The position numbers and the translations under genes were made by a program. The notes under the pieces were generated by a model. That model was given only the letters and a program-made list of their open reading frames with translations, was not told where the DNA came from and searched no databases. A stretch of 51,000 nt of DNA from assembly GCA_030141605.1 (NCBI GenBank), contig JAQGDQ010000195.1, forward strand, positions 64,001 through 115,000, given 5' to 3'. This document shows positions 13,246 to 23,989 of this stretch, one piece after another. Numbering within the stretch: position 1 is the first letter of the stretch; each line of letters opens with the position of its first letter. The stretch is from Tubiluchus corallicola. Taxonomy: Eukaryota; Priapulida; Priapulimorpha; Priapulimorphida; Tubiluchidae.

Positions 13246-14029
13246 AAACTAGCAAATCACTCAAGTCGAAAAACAGTCTGAAACACATTTTGCTTTGTGT
13301 TGAGATAATTATATTATTTGCAGAGGTTACCTGGAAAGTTTTGCTCATTTATTTATCAATACCTTCTACTCACCTAGCAAAAATTCTGCTTTGTGCACGT
13401 AATAATTTTTATGGTGCCATAAATTAAAAAAATAAAAATAACTTAAGTTTATCTTCATTAGGTTTAACCAAACAAGAAAAACAGTTTAGAAATAGTATCT
13501 TATATTTACAGATGTACTATTGACAATGGATACCAGCTAACCGAAACATCTAGTTTTAATAAAGATATTGCTACAATGCCTAACTTCGTTAGACATTCAA
13601 GTGGAAAAATACTCATTGACAAATTTTACATCTTCCTGTGTCATGCTAGTGGTCCTTTGTCTGGTGGTTCTTCGACACACCCGCAATATCTAAAGTTCGT
13701 ATGGTTTGCAGTCTGTAGCCTTTATGAGGGCAAGCCAGAAATCTAGAATGGACTTTAAGAAAATTTAAAAATGGCCTCTTGTTTAAAAACATTCAAGAAA
13801 TTACTAAGAACTTGGACAGGGGAAAACAGTGAATGCACATTTTGTAATAATTAAAGCTACAGATGCCACTGATGTGTATAAAAAATGTTCCCCCTTACCC
13901 TCCATAAGTCCTTACCCTAAATAACTGTTTATGTGTGTTTTATAATAATTTCATTTTACTCCTTGTAACAGCTGGACATGATTGCCTTATAATGCAGATA
14001 AATAATAGTTTTTTAGTACATTAGTATGA
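13246..14029. other. No gene seen
   Basis: A+T-rich; no domain or repeat recognised. Confidence 0.5.
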
Positions 14030-14470
14030 GCCTTAAATACTTGGATTTTGGCTATCACTGTTGTAAGCATGGATGTGAGTATCACTCTGCATTTGGGGCA
14101 GCAGTATTGTATGCTCAGATATGGGCCAGCATTTTTGAAGGCATGGATTTTTGGCAGCGCTCTTGTAGGCAACGAGTTAGAGCAGCACTCTTGTGTGCTG
14201 AGATTTGGGGTGCAGAGGTCATAAGACGTAAGTCATTTATTTCACATTACACATTACACATTTACAATAGTTTCATGTACAATATATAGTGAAAGGGCCT
14301 ACAATGGACATAATACAAATAAGCTTTTATTGTTTCTGCACAAGAAAAGCCTCACCCACTGTTCACCGAGGTGGGACAATCTTCTTGAATAAATGTATTT
14401 GAGGCAGGGCTCTTGAATGCTTGGATTTGGGGTATTGTTCTTGAAGACCACACATTTGGGTGTTCCATTA
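14030..14470. repeat. Degenerate ~30-bp repeat upstream of the ankyrin relic
   Basis: Variants of a motif like gctcttgtaggcatggattt-ggg recur at about 14035, 14060, 14105, 14130, 14158, 14188, 14405 and 14435. Too diverged to define a precise unit. The 87-codon frame at 14026 is probably its translation. Confidence 0.45.
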
Positions 14471-14504
14471 CTGAATGTGTTGTAACTGTACTATTTTAAA
14501 AATA

Positions 14505-16430
14505 TGGACCTTGTGTCAGCAGCCGAGAATGATGATACTGAAGGAGTGCAGCGTTTACTCAGCCAAAGTCCAGACAGCAGTGCCAGGGACATTGATAGAT
14601 ATCATTCTCTCATGATTGCAGCTGAACAAAGGACATGTCGAAGTTCTACAGCTTTTGCTGCCTGTATCAAAAACTAATGCTAATGACAATGATGGGTGGA
14701 CTACTCTCATGCTTGCAACTTTTAATGAACGTGCTGATGTAGTTGAACTTTCGCTTAAACCTGGAGCAGCTGAATAAAGGGCATGTCGAAGTCCTACAGC
14801 TTTTTGCTACCCGTGTCAAAAACTAATGCTAATGACAATGATGGGTGGACTACTCTCATGCTTGCAACTTTTAATGAACGTGCTGATGTAGTTGAACTTT
14901 CGCTTAAACCTGGAGCAGCTGAATAAAGGGCATGTCGAAGTCCTACAGCTTTTTGCTACCCGTGTCAAAAACTAATGCTAATGACAATGATGGGTGGACT
15001 ACTCTCATGCTTGCAACTTTTAATGAACGTGCTGATGTAGTTGAACTTTCGCTTAAACCTGGAGCAGCTGAATAAAGGGCATGTCGAAGTCCTACAGCTT
15101 TTTGCTACCCGTGTCAAAAACTAATGCTAATGACAATGATGGGTGGACTACTCTCATGCTTGCAACTTTTAATGAACGTGCTGATGTAGTTGAACTTTCG
15201 CTTAAACCTGGAGCAGCTGAATAAAGGGCATGTCGAAGTCCTACAGCTTTTTGCTACCCGTGTCAAAAACTAATGCTAATGACAATGATGGGTGGACTAC
15301 TCTCATGCTTGCAACTTTTAATGAACGTGCTGATGTAGTTGAACTTTCGCTTAAACCTGGAGCAGCTGAATAAAGGGCATGTCGAAGTCCTACAGCTTTT
15401 TGCTACCCGTGTCAAAAACTAATGCTAATGACAATGATGGGTGGACTACTCTCATGTTTGCAACTTTTAATGAACGTGCTGATGTAGTAGAGCTTTCGCT
15501 TAAACCTGGAGCAGCTGAATAAAGGGCATGTCGAAGTTCTACAGCTTTTGCTACCTGTATCAAAAACTAATGCTAATGACAATGATGGGTGGACTACTCT
15601 CATGCTTGCAACTTTTAATGAACGCGCTGATGTAGTAGAGCTTTCGCTTAAACCTGGAGCAGCTGAATAAAGGACATGTCAAAGTTCTACAGCTTTTGCT
15701 ACCTGTATCAAAAACTAATACTAATGACAATGATGGGTGGACTACTCTCATGTTTGCAACTTTTAATGAACGTGCTGATGTAGTAGAGCATTCGCTTAAA
15801 CCTGGAGTTGCTGAATAAAGGGCATGTCGAAGTTCTACAGCTTTTGCTACCTGTATCAAAAACTAATGCTAATGACAATGATGGGTGGACTACTCTCATG
15901 TTTGCAACTTTTAATGAACGTGCTGATGTAGTAGAGCATTCACTTAAACCTGGAGCAGCTGAACAAAGGACATGTCAAAGTTCTACAGTTTTTGCTACCT
16001 GTATAAAAAATAATGCTAATGACAATGATGGGTGGACTACTCTCATGTTTGCAACTTTTAATGAACGTGCTGATGTAGTAGAGCATTCGCTTAAACCTGG
16101 AGTTGCCTACAATGCTAAAAGTAAAGTACCAATAAAATGGCACTCACATTTGCAGCTTGTGCCAACATACCGATATTGTGGCAACATTACTCTGATTAGT
16201 GCTGATCATAAATACTGTTGACACAAGGGGATATACTGCTCTCATACATGCAGCTAAAAATAACAATCAACAAATAATTGATATGCGGCTATAGATAATA
16301 ATGCTGATATTGTTGGAATTTCTGATTTTTGTTGCTGATTGTAATGCCAAAGACAACGGTGGTTTTACTCCACCTTTAATTGCTGCTGATACCACAGATG
16401 AGGAAGCCATAAGCATAGTGCCAGTGACAT
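14505..16430 (+). pseudogene. Broken ankyrin-repeat protein gene
   Basis: A start at 14505 gives MDLVSAAENDDTEGVQRLLS and then an ankyrin-like DIDRYHSLMIAAE; ankyrin proteins often begin this way. Further ankyrin pieces follow in shifting frames: GHVEVLQLLLPVSKTNANDN with DGWTTLMLATFNERADVVEL in the tandem core, VDTRGYTALIHAAKNNNQ near 16215-16265, and NAKDNGGFTPPLIAAD near 16340-16390. The TxLMxAA and ADVVELxLxxGA signatures are clear. Each core unit ends its ankyrin frame with a stop (gaataa), and unit length is not a multiple of three, so no continuous solenoid can be made. Ankyrin repeats bind protein partners; what this gene once did is unknown. The best reading is a pseudogene of a lineage-expanded ankyrin family. 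Confidence 0.8.
14633..16110 (+). repeat. Ten 148/149-bp tandem units within the ankyrin pseudogene
   Basis: The landmark gcatgtcgaagt (or acatgtc) starts at 14633, 14781, 14930, 15079, 15228, 15377, 15526, 15674, 15822 and 15970. The middle five units are 149 bp because of one extra T in cagctttttgct and are almost identical. Outer units are 148 bp and more diverged. The outermost junctions read gaacaaagg, while inner ones read gaataaagg, so the array grew from a unit that already carried the stop. Confidence 0.95.
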
Positions 16431-16434
16431 AGCG

Positions 16435-17249
16435 TGGGTGTGCGAACTGCACACGCAATCCAATACTATAATTTTATTGCTTTCTTGTGATTTTGAAGTA
16501 TTTTTTTTATAATGATTCCAGACAAATAAGGAGGCAAGAAGAACACGATGAAGAACAGGACTAGACAAAGCAGACAAATGTCTAAATTTATGAAAGTTTG
16601 GTATAACTTGAAGTAACCGCGCGTAACTTAATCTGTTATTCACAATGTGGAGGAATCACTAATTGAATTATTTGCTGGGTTGAGTTCATTTTCAAATTGC
16701 TAAGGGACCACGAGCTCTTTGCTGTGTAACCTGTGTCCTAAGTAGTTTCCCAAAAAATAATTGAATTAATGTTAGACTACGGTAAGCAAATATTAAAAGG
16801 AGTCATCAGAGTGCATATTTCTGTTATCAGTTTTTGTGTAAAAAAGGTCTCAAAGTTGCCAAGACTTTTTTTTTAATATTTCATACATCATTAGAAAATT
16901 GGAAGAAATAGCCAATATCCTTTGTAATAAGTGATAATTATATATTATCTAAATGTCGTACATGTGTTTAATTATGACAGCAAGCATATATAAGTGTATT
17001 CTGGTAGGTATTTAAATGTCTTTGTTTACTTTTTGTTTATTCACATTGTAGGGTAAAGTGGGGGAAATTGTGCCATCGGGGGAACATGAGCCAGACGTGA
17101 AGGAAAATGAGCTCCTTTATCGGTGGTAAAAATAACGACATTAGTTTTCCATGCAAATCCATCTTGCAAAAAGGGAGAAAGGAGTGGAACATCGTTTCAT
17201 TGGGATCGAAGTTGGCAAAAAAATTGACGATTTATCAGAACTTATAACC
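16435..17249. other. No gene seen
   Basis: A+T-rich. Near 17050-17100 a short duplicated motif, gggggaaattgtgcca and gggggaacatgagcca, may be a transposon edge. Confidence 0.45.
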
Positions 17250-17500
17250 TTTGTATGCATATCCTCTTGTGCATTGATGGCAATGGCATGTCACAGATTG
17301 TTGATCTGTATTTAACAACAGCAAAGACAGCTGAAAACCTCACAAACGCATTGCAGGTTTTTAAAAGGTCATAATGAAGCATGCCAAAAAACACTCATTG
17401 TTATGACAATTGAAAATATGGCTGAACAACAGGTGTTAAACTAGAATTTCCTCAAGCACCTCTGCACCTATGCTTGTTTCACACCGTCACGTATTGATTG
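17250..17500 (+). pseudogene. MULE-related / ZSWIM-like transposase fragment
   Basis: Three frames give consecutive pieces of one domain. From about 17259 the piece is ILLCIDGNGMSQIVDLYL, then TTAKTAENLTNALQVFKR. After a -1 shift near 17370 comes HNEACQKTLIVMTIENMAEQ, and after another shift near 17440 comes KLEFPQAPLHLCLFHTVTY. The D-x-N-G-x-S-x-I-V start, the VMTxExMxE segment and the LxLCLFHxxR-like end match the transposase-like core of ZSWIM1/ZSWIM3 proteins and related MULE transposases, as I recall the family. A short tandem of gggggaa-type motifs at 17050-17100 lies upstream and could be an element edge. At least two frameshifts make it non-functional. Confidence 0.65.
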
Positions 17501-18367
17501 TTTGTTGATAGTTATTCGGTTAGATGCGTCTGGTAACAGGATATGAGGTAGGAGAAAGAAGGACTAAAAATAACTACCGTTATACCATTTCTCGCGTCAT
17601 AGTTTACACTTTGTACCTCACCAATAAAGATTTATTTGATAAAAACTAGCTGGTATATTAAACACACACCTTAAGAAATTTTAGAAAAGAATTTACAGCC
17701 CATGGAGAATTCGACCTTGAATTCACATGTGCTCTTGCGCTCACTCACCAAGATGGCATATGGCAGAACTGTTATTCTTCGCCTTTATTTTTTCAACGCG
17801 TCATCTTACCTCATTATCCTTTCCAGTAACTAACTCATAAGATATTTAAAAATTTTGTCTGCGGCACTTTTGCAGCTGACAATCTTGCTGAAGAAAATGT
17901 TGTACTTTCACCACTGCCCAGTACACAGCAGTCAGCAGTACTGGCAACGGTAGTGATACGTTTACACGATGCTGATAAACGTACGTGTACAAGCCAGCAG
18001 GTGGTACTGTTAACAGCATCGTAGACTTTGCCCCAGGTGCAAAACCAACATGCAGTATGATCCCAGATAAGCAACAATAATAATTACGATGCCTAACCAT
18101 ACCATTTCATAAAAAAGCGAAAGGTATAATAAGTAATCGCATTTTTCAGTATATACTGTTTGCAATTTTTGTTTCTACAGGAGCATAACGAAACTCAAAT
18201 TACCACCAAAACTAAGGCGCAAAATATGCAGAATTAACAGTAACTGTTGTCGAACTAACAGGGAAGAAAGGAAGAAAGGAAATGGGCCTATTAAATTTAA
18301 CTTGAAGTTTCCTTCAGAAAAATAGCAATGTCAATTATTTATGCATGTAATAATAGGTTATGTTAGT
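17501..18367. other. No gene seen
   Basis: Two overlapping minus-strand frames at 17835-18100 share no similarity with families I know. Confidence 0.45.
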
Positions 18368-18487
<120 letters not shown>

Positions 18488-18726
18488 AAATCATTGTTCG
18501 CCATTTTAAAAACATTGACCATCATATTAAAAGTCAGACAATCAGTGTTAGTTCATATAAAAAACATAACTGTTCTGGGCAAATGCGTCTGGTGCAAGCT
18601 AAACTATAAGTGCAACTAGAAATTCAAAAATAAAATATAAACTAGTTTAGTAAGGTCTAGGAAAAATGAAATTATGATTTGAGTAAGTATCATCGTGTTC
18701 GTATGTCGGATATTCAAAACGAGTCA

Positions 18727-19023
18727 TTAAATGTTTTTTTTTAATTTAGACTTGAATATTGATAAAGAGCTGCTGTGTTTTAGTGATGTCGGCAATGAAT
18801 TCCAAAGTTGTATTGCTTGCTTAGTAATGGAATTCTTTAACGATACCTAATTGTCTAACGGTGTATTGTTGTCTAATGCAGAAGTGAATAGTATTCTTTC
18901 TTAGAGCTCACTCACTCTTAATTTCTATAGTTTGTAATCACATTATTACGACATGTTTGTTGTTCCTTGGTGATGCACAGTTATGTTTGCGAAGAATTGT
19001 CAAACATACATCTTCTCTGTGTC
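18727..19023 (-). pseudogene. C-terminal relic of a LINE reverse transcriptase ORF
   Basis: On the minus strand the translation ends IQLWNSLPTSLKHSSSLS followed by IFKSKLKKNI and a stop at 18729-18727. LWNSLP...SL..FK..LK is the hallmark end of the reverse transcriptase ORF in CR1/L2-, Jockey- and RTE-type LINEs. Upstream pieces in other frames, HREDVCLTILRKHN and CIRQQYTVRQLGIVKEF, fit the preceding hydrophilic region. Frameshifts and stops break it. The 3' UTR would run to about 18490 and end in the TAC/GTA triplet array, which may be this element's 3' tail. Confidence 0.7.
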
Positions 19024-19056
19024 ACTTTAAATAATTTAGGTAACAGAAATTATTAG

Positions 19057-19357
19057 TTTGTAGTTATTCTGAGTTGGTTTGCAGAGGAGAAGTATGCACT
19101 GGGCAGCATATATAATGGTACAAAGATTGAATCAAGCAAGATTTCCGTGTCATATAAGACACCAACTTGCTTGGACGAGACTGTATTTGTGGACAATGTC
19201 AAAAAATATTTTACAAAGAAAGGATGGATAAAGGTGAATACCATCATTACAGGGCTTCAGCATGAAGAGTATGCTTACCATTGTTATGTATGTACTTGGG
19301 CTCTAGAAAATGAAAGCATTGCTTGTGACAAAGTTCTGTTTACAATGGGCAGATTTT
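19057..19357 (+). pseudogene. PHD-like zinc-finger fragment (LINE ORF1 or host exon)
   Basis: The frame is open from 19057 to TAA at 19357 and includes VDNVKKYFTKKGWIKVNTI, then EEYAYHCYVCTWALENESIA followed by CDKVLF. C-x2-C, a spacer and C-D begin a PHD finger, but the fourth cysteine is Val. A shifted frame immediately after reads WADFKCAGI, matching the usual W-x2-x-K-C-x-G-I end of such fingers. One frameshift and one lost ligand therefore mark decay. A splice-acceptor-like gagttggtttgcag ends at 19084. PHD-like fingers occur in ORF1 of CR1-type LINEs, and a LINE relic on the same strand follows at 19.7 kb, so this may be the same element with a large internal deletion. A host gene exon is the alternative. 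Confidence 0.5.
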
Positions 19358-19689
19358 AAATGTGCTGGCATTTAGCGTGGTTTTCAAAATCAAAAGTATA
19401 GTTTTCTGCCACATGTAAACAGAATTGCTGATCAAAATTGAATCTGAATTGTCACAGCCAATTCTTTCATTTTCTAAAGGCAGTATTAGTGTATATTAAA
19501 AAATTGTCTAGTTTTTGGTACCTTTGTGTTTCAAACTTTTGTCATAAAACTTAGCAAACTATGCTATGCTAACTTCAGGCAGCTATGCTAATCAGTTTTC
19601 AACATGCCACTGACCACTGACAGACTTCATGACTGATTTACAAACTGACTGACTGCTTTTATATTCGGTTGCACTTCTAATTTGTGAAA

Positions 19690-20955
19690 GTGCCAATATG
19701 TCTGATAAAGTTTGCTGTACTTGTGGGTACACAAGGAACAATTTTAAATTATAGAACAAATCTGTTTCAAAATTTAAAACTACTTAAATTGGCTGATTTA
19801 AAAGATTTAAAAATTCTGTTAATATTGCATGACCTGCTAATAGAGGCCATTTACCTGGAAATTTACAACTGGGAATTTCGTTTATTAATTATCCAATTGA
19901 AATTACAAGACAGCAGGACAACTGCAAAATACCACTGGCAAGATACACTGGCAAGATACACTTGCAAGATACACTGGCAAGATACACTGGCAAGATACAC
20001 TGGCAAGATACACTGGCAAGATACACTGGCAAGATACACTTGCAAGATACACTGGCAAGATACACTGGCAAGATACACTGGCAAGATACACTGGCAAGAT
20101 ACACTTGCAAGATACACTGGCAAGATACACTGGCAAGATACACTGGCAAGATACACTGGCAAGATACACTGACAAGATACACTGGCAAGATACACTGGCA
20201 AGATACACTGGCAAGATACACCGGCAAGATACACTGGCAAGATACACCGGCAAGATACACTGGCAAGATACACTGGCAAGATACACTGGCAAGATACACT
20301 GGCAAGATACACTGGCAAGATACATTGGCAAGATACACTGGCAAGATACACTGGCAAGATACACTGGCAAGATACACTGGCAAGATACACTGGCAAGATA
20401 CATTGGCAAGATACACCGGCAAGATACACTGGCAAGATACACTGGCAAGATACACTGGCAAGATACACTGGCAAGATACACTGGCAAGATACACTGGCAA
20501 GATACACTGGCAAGATACACTGGCAAGATACACTGGCAAGAACACTTTTGAAACTTTTGAAAAAAATGAGTCTCTCATTTCGTGGCGCAAAATTATGGAC
20601 CGATCTAGACGAAGATTTAAAAAATTGTTTTATATAGATATCTGATGTCATTTTATGTTCATTACATTTCAAATACCTTTCAAAATGTGCATTTATTTTA
20701 AACATGTTTTAATACGTGCATCGTCTTTTAATTAGACGAAATATATTACAAGAACAGTTTTTAATAATCATGTTTATTCAACTAATTTAAAAGAGGAAGG
20801 CCTCTATAAGTATTATACTTTCTCCTCACCTACATTACATGTAGTAATATCACACAGACTTATGTAATGATTAATCATTTTAATTATGCAACTTTAATGG
20901 TGTTTTGTACCAATGCAATGAAATGTAAATAAAAATATTTATTTATTTATTTAGT
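19690..20955 (+). pseudogene. 3' part of a plus-strand LINE, split by a minisatellite
   Basis: At about 19690-19830 the frame reads LIKFAVLVGTQGTILN, then NLFQNLKLLKLADLKDLKIL, resembling the ...LFKKLKILKLxDLYxLQ region after the reverse transcriptase thumb. After the minisatellite (19934-20540), 20566-20637 reads MSLSFRGAKLWTDLDEDLKN and a stop; SxSFRGxKLWNxLPxxLK is the typical C-terminal end of LINE ORF2. The 3' UTR has a small hairpin around gaggaaggcctctataag (about 20790-20830) and ends with a (TTTA)n tail at about 20930-20953. Stops and frame changes make it inactive. Clade assignment (CR1/L2/RTE-like) is inference. Confidence 0.7.
19934..20540. repeat. 13-bp minisatellite, about 47 copies, inside the LINE relic
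   Basis: The unit is actggcaagatac, with scattered single changes (cttgc, ccggc, cattgg, ctgac). Because 13 is not a multiple of three, each strand reads the same 13-residue peptide cycle in all three frames: HWQDTLARYTGKI on plus and a VYLASVSCQCILP cycle on minus. This gives six long open frames of up to 280 codons. They are by-products of a stop-free unit, not genes. Confidence 0.97.
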
Positions 20956-21059
20956 TAGATACACGACACCAACAATAATTGTTTAGCAGTGTTATGATAG
21001 TCTGAGCTGCAAATACAAGTCAAATTCATTTGTAATTGATTCTTGGATTCCATAGAGTT

Positions 21060-21345
21060 TTGTGTAAGGATAAGCTGCCAATATTAGTTAGTCTAATTTA
21101 TTAGTTTTACTGATCGCTGTAAAAAAATTTTAAGGCATTTTTATGTGATGTACGCCTAATTTTTAAACTGTGACATATACCAGCATACCTACCTAACAAA
21201 CTGTTTCAAAGTGGTGTGAGAGCTTGCACTGAAAATATACTAGTCAATATGATAACTTGCCAGTATTAGTTAATTTGTTATTATGTTTACCATTGCAAAA
21301 ATTTGAAAACATTTTTATGTGATGCAAGCTAGCAAGAGCTTATAC
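21060..21345. repeat. Diverged tandem duplication, two copies of about 185 bp
   Basis: The segment from ctgccaatattagttagtct to catttttatgtgatgtacgc (21073-21153) is echoed at 21258-21328 (ttgccagtattagttaattt ... catttttatgtgatgcaag). Confidence 0.6.
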
Positions 21346-21419
21346 CAATATCATGCCTATAATTTATAATTAGTTAAATGATTTAAGGTGCTAACTACAA
21401 GTAATTATAATAACCTGAT

Positions 21420-21502
21420 GTGACGATTTATGTGATAATTATGTGATTATGTGATTATCACATAATTATGTGATAATTATGTGATAAATTATGTGATAAG
21501 TC
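21420..21502. repeat. Palindromic tgtgataatta minisatellite
   Basis: Repeated tgtgataattatgtgat units flip orientation around gattatcacataattatg, so single strands could fold into hairpins. Confidence 0.8.
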
Positions 21503-22611
21503 AATGTGTTGTAAACAATATTACTCTATTATTGGTAGATCCTCAACATCTTCTATTTTTTATTAGTCTGTGTCTTGAAATTGCACAGCTGTAAAGATAA
21601 AGTGTTTTGTTATTTACACATGAATTAGTCATAGAGATTAAAACTGTATTATTCTCTTATTGTAAAAACTTTATACTTGACTGCTGGCAACAAATTGCAT
21701 TGCACAATGATGAGGAAACACTAAAACTTGAAGGTTGCACAAATAAAAACAAACCATTCTTGCCGTTATTCTCGAATAGTGCAAAAATTTAATAAGAAAC
21801 TAATTAAAAGACCTTGAACTAAAATTACATTTTTTTCTCCTTTTAATTGCACTACATTAATTCTCAGTAATTCTCACTGTATTTTGTCGTTATCTCTTCC
21901 ACTTATATTTTCCAAAACGTATATTTACAATAAAATGAGGGACCCTAAACGTCCCACCCCTTTCTTGTGTTACGCTAGCCGATTTTTTCCCAGCGATACT
22001 GCATCGTCAGCTCAGCAGACGGGTACTTCTATTTTAAGAAGAGGGGTGAGGTAGGTTTAAAAAGCGTTTTGCTATGCTTCGTGGTATGCAGGTATAAACA
22101 AAGCTGCTTTAACCAAACAAATTTCAAATATTTTCATACCAAACATTATTTTAATTCAGTTCGAGTGCAGCGTATGTACTTCGTGTAGCCCTAGTTACTA
22201 TTATCAGCAGAACTAGCAAACAAATTTTTTTGGAACTTAACCACAGCAATAATATTCACTTCCTATAAGTTATGGGTTTAAGCAACTTCGTCATTGTTTT
22301 AGTCATCTAGTAAAATATCTGTTGTTTATTGTTGTTTTGTTGTGGCGGTGGCTGAGGCTCGTGAAGCTTGCGTACGAACAGCCACGAGGACATAGCAAAC
22401 TAACAAAGCTTTATTTGTAAACTACTTTTGCTTAATTATGAGCTTCTGCGCATAGGTGTGGAAATCCTCCTAAGTAGGTCAAACATGAGTTGATCAACGC
22501 GTGATGTGACACACCTAACTTGGCTTCTGTCTGAGATAATAATTTAATCTTGAATCATCAATTTAATAATGATCAGTTTAATAATTTAGTCTTGAATTAT
22601 TAAGAATTTTC
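21503..22611. other. No gene seen
   Basis: A+T-rich DNA with short frames only. The 61-codon frame at 21607 has no recognisable feature. Confidence 0.5.
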
Positions 22612-22738
22612 TTTTCCAATTAGTTAAAAGTCTTTCAAACAGGTAAGCGTAATGCTAAGTAAAATAACTTTGTATGGAATGTTCTTTGGGATATATATAC
22701 TTTAAAACTCCCGTTTCTTCCCCTTTAAGTCCAAGAAT
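22612..22738 (+). repeat. Dispersed family D, partial copy (3' end)
   Basis: ttccaattagttaaaagtct, then ttcaaacaggtaagcgtaat, through ccctttaag matches the end of the full copy at 24355-24475 almost base for base. Confidence 0.8.
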
Positions 22739-23206
22739 GACTAGGGAAGGAAGAAGCGAAGTACATGGGGCGAAAGAGAATTCAAAAAGAAAAAGAAAAA
22801 CTAGTAAAAAGAGGGCTGGCAAAAATACCGAGTATATGCAGTACATGTTTTGCAAGCTCCCCAAGAATGTTTAATAAGCATAATGTTTGCTGCAATAAAG
22901 TGTGTATACAATGTTTATTAATAGTGAAAAATTACCTTCAAATTTTAATAAAAGTGTTTTATTAATTTATCTGTGACTGACAATTCACCCAACAAGATTT
23001 ACGTATTCATGAATCTACAATTAACAATGAAATATTTTTTAAACATAATTTTTCGATTGTGATTATATATTTACAGCGTTTAGAATTAACACCATTAATT
23101 TTTCGGTCAGAACAAGGTCAAGTTAACAGCAGCGAAGAAAAGAAACATATTCAAGCGACTGAAACTCAAATTCCATCTTCCATATAGTTAAAGGCAATAA
23201 TGCAAG
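22739..23206. other. No gene seen
   Basis: The Lys/Arg-rich 66-codon frames at 22674-22965 start in family D and are probably spurious. Confidence 0.45.
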
Positions 23207-23212
23207 TTTATT
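23207..23212 (-). promoter_or_regulatory. Possible poly(A) signal for the candidate terminal exon
   Basis: AATAAA on the minus strand, about 670 nt downstream of the stop at 23878. Such hexamers are frequent in A+T-rich DNA, so support is weak. Confidence 0.25.
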
Positions 23213-23877
23213 ATAAGTGCGTCTAGGAAAGCACTCAGTTATCACACATTGGATGGTTTACAATGCATAACAAGCCACAAAAAATGCACAATGAGGCCAA
23301 TATGTTACATCAGACACGTTATGCAACTTGTTCGCTTAAGCTTAATACTAGTTTTACCTAAATTTACTTCGAATAAATATACTTCAAAACAAAATAAAGT
23401 ACCTTTCCATATATAAATTTGTTTTCGATTCATCTTTTTGTCTTAGGAAAACTTGGCCATGTCATGCGTTTTGTAGCGTGAGTTTGCAAATTGAAAAAAG
23501 AAACAATTGTAGGTATAGAGCCTTCCAAAACCGTTTAGAATAAGACACGACAGCAAACAGACGTCATTAAGTTATTTTGAGTGCCTGCATCGTTATTGTT
23601 AAACGCTATTTTTCATATAAATGTTTTAAACCATCATCACAAAAATAGTAACAACATGAAAAGTTTGTTATTTTTGCCCACGTTTTATGTAGGCAAAACA
23701 TAGACAATCGAAATTGCAAAAGCCATCATGACCAAGCTAAAAAATAAGCACGTGTTCGACCATTTAAAATTTCTATGCAGGATATAGCGTCTAGCATAAC
23801 GTGCAAGAAATATATCGGTTAGGCAAGTAATTCCAGTTGTAGACTATGTAGAATTGAGAGACAAGTCTGTGTGTGGT

Positions 23878-23939
23878 TCACTCTGCAAACAGCTTTTTTA
23901 GAAACTCGGCCAGTTCCACCTGATCAATAGAATGGCTGC
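23878..23939 (-). CDS. Candidate terminal exon of a spliced gene (EF-hand-like end)
   Basis: The minus strand shows a pyrimidine-rich tract, cgttttag, then an exon reading (G)SHSIDQVELAEFLKKLFAE and TGA at 23880-23878. The exon would begin in phase 1 at 23939. I-D-x-x-E-L-x-x-F-L-x-x-L resembles the second half of an EF-hand loop and its exit helix, so a calcium-binding protein is possible. The exon is only about 20 codons, so this rests on the splice signal, the amphipathic sequence and a downstream AATAAA. Upstream exons were not found with confidence; a donor-like gtgagt on the same strand near 24594 is in the wrong phase for a simple join. A chance open stretch remains possible. Confidence 0.4.
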
Positions 23940-23989
23940 CTAAAACGAAAAAAATGTTGCTAAAGATAAGAATACACTCTTCATAAATA

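Noticed and set aside
19934-20540. CRISPR-like array, also considered for the 30-bp (46.7 kb) and 65-bp (12.9 kb) repeats
   Set aside because: Units are directly adjacent with no unique spacers, and the window is eukaryotic.
19863-20705. 280-, 233- and 207-codon minus frames and the long plus frames over the 13-bp repeat
   Set aside because: All six arise because a 13-bp unit lacks stops; they carry the same peptide cycle and disrupt a LINE ORF.
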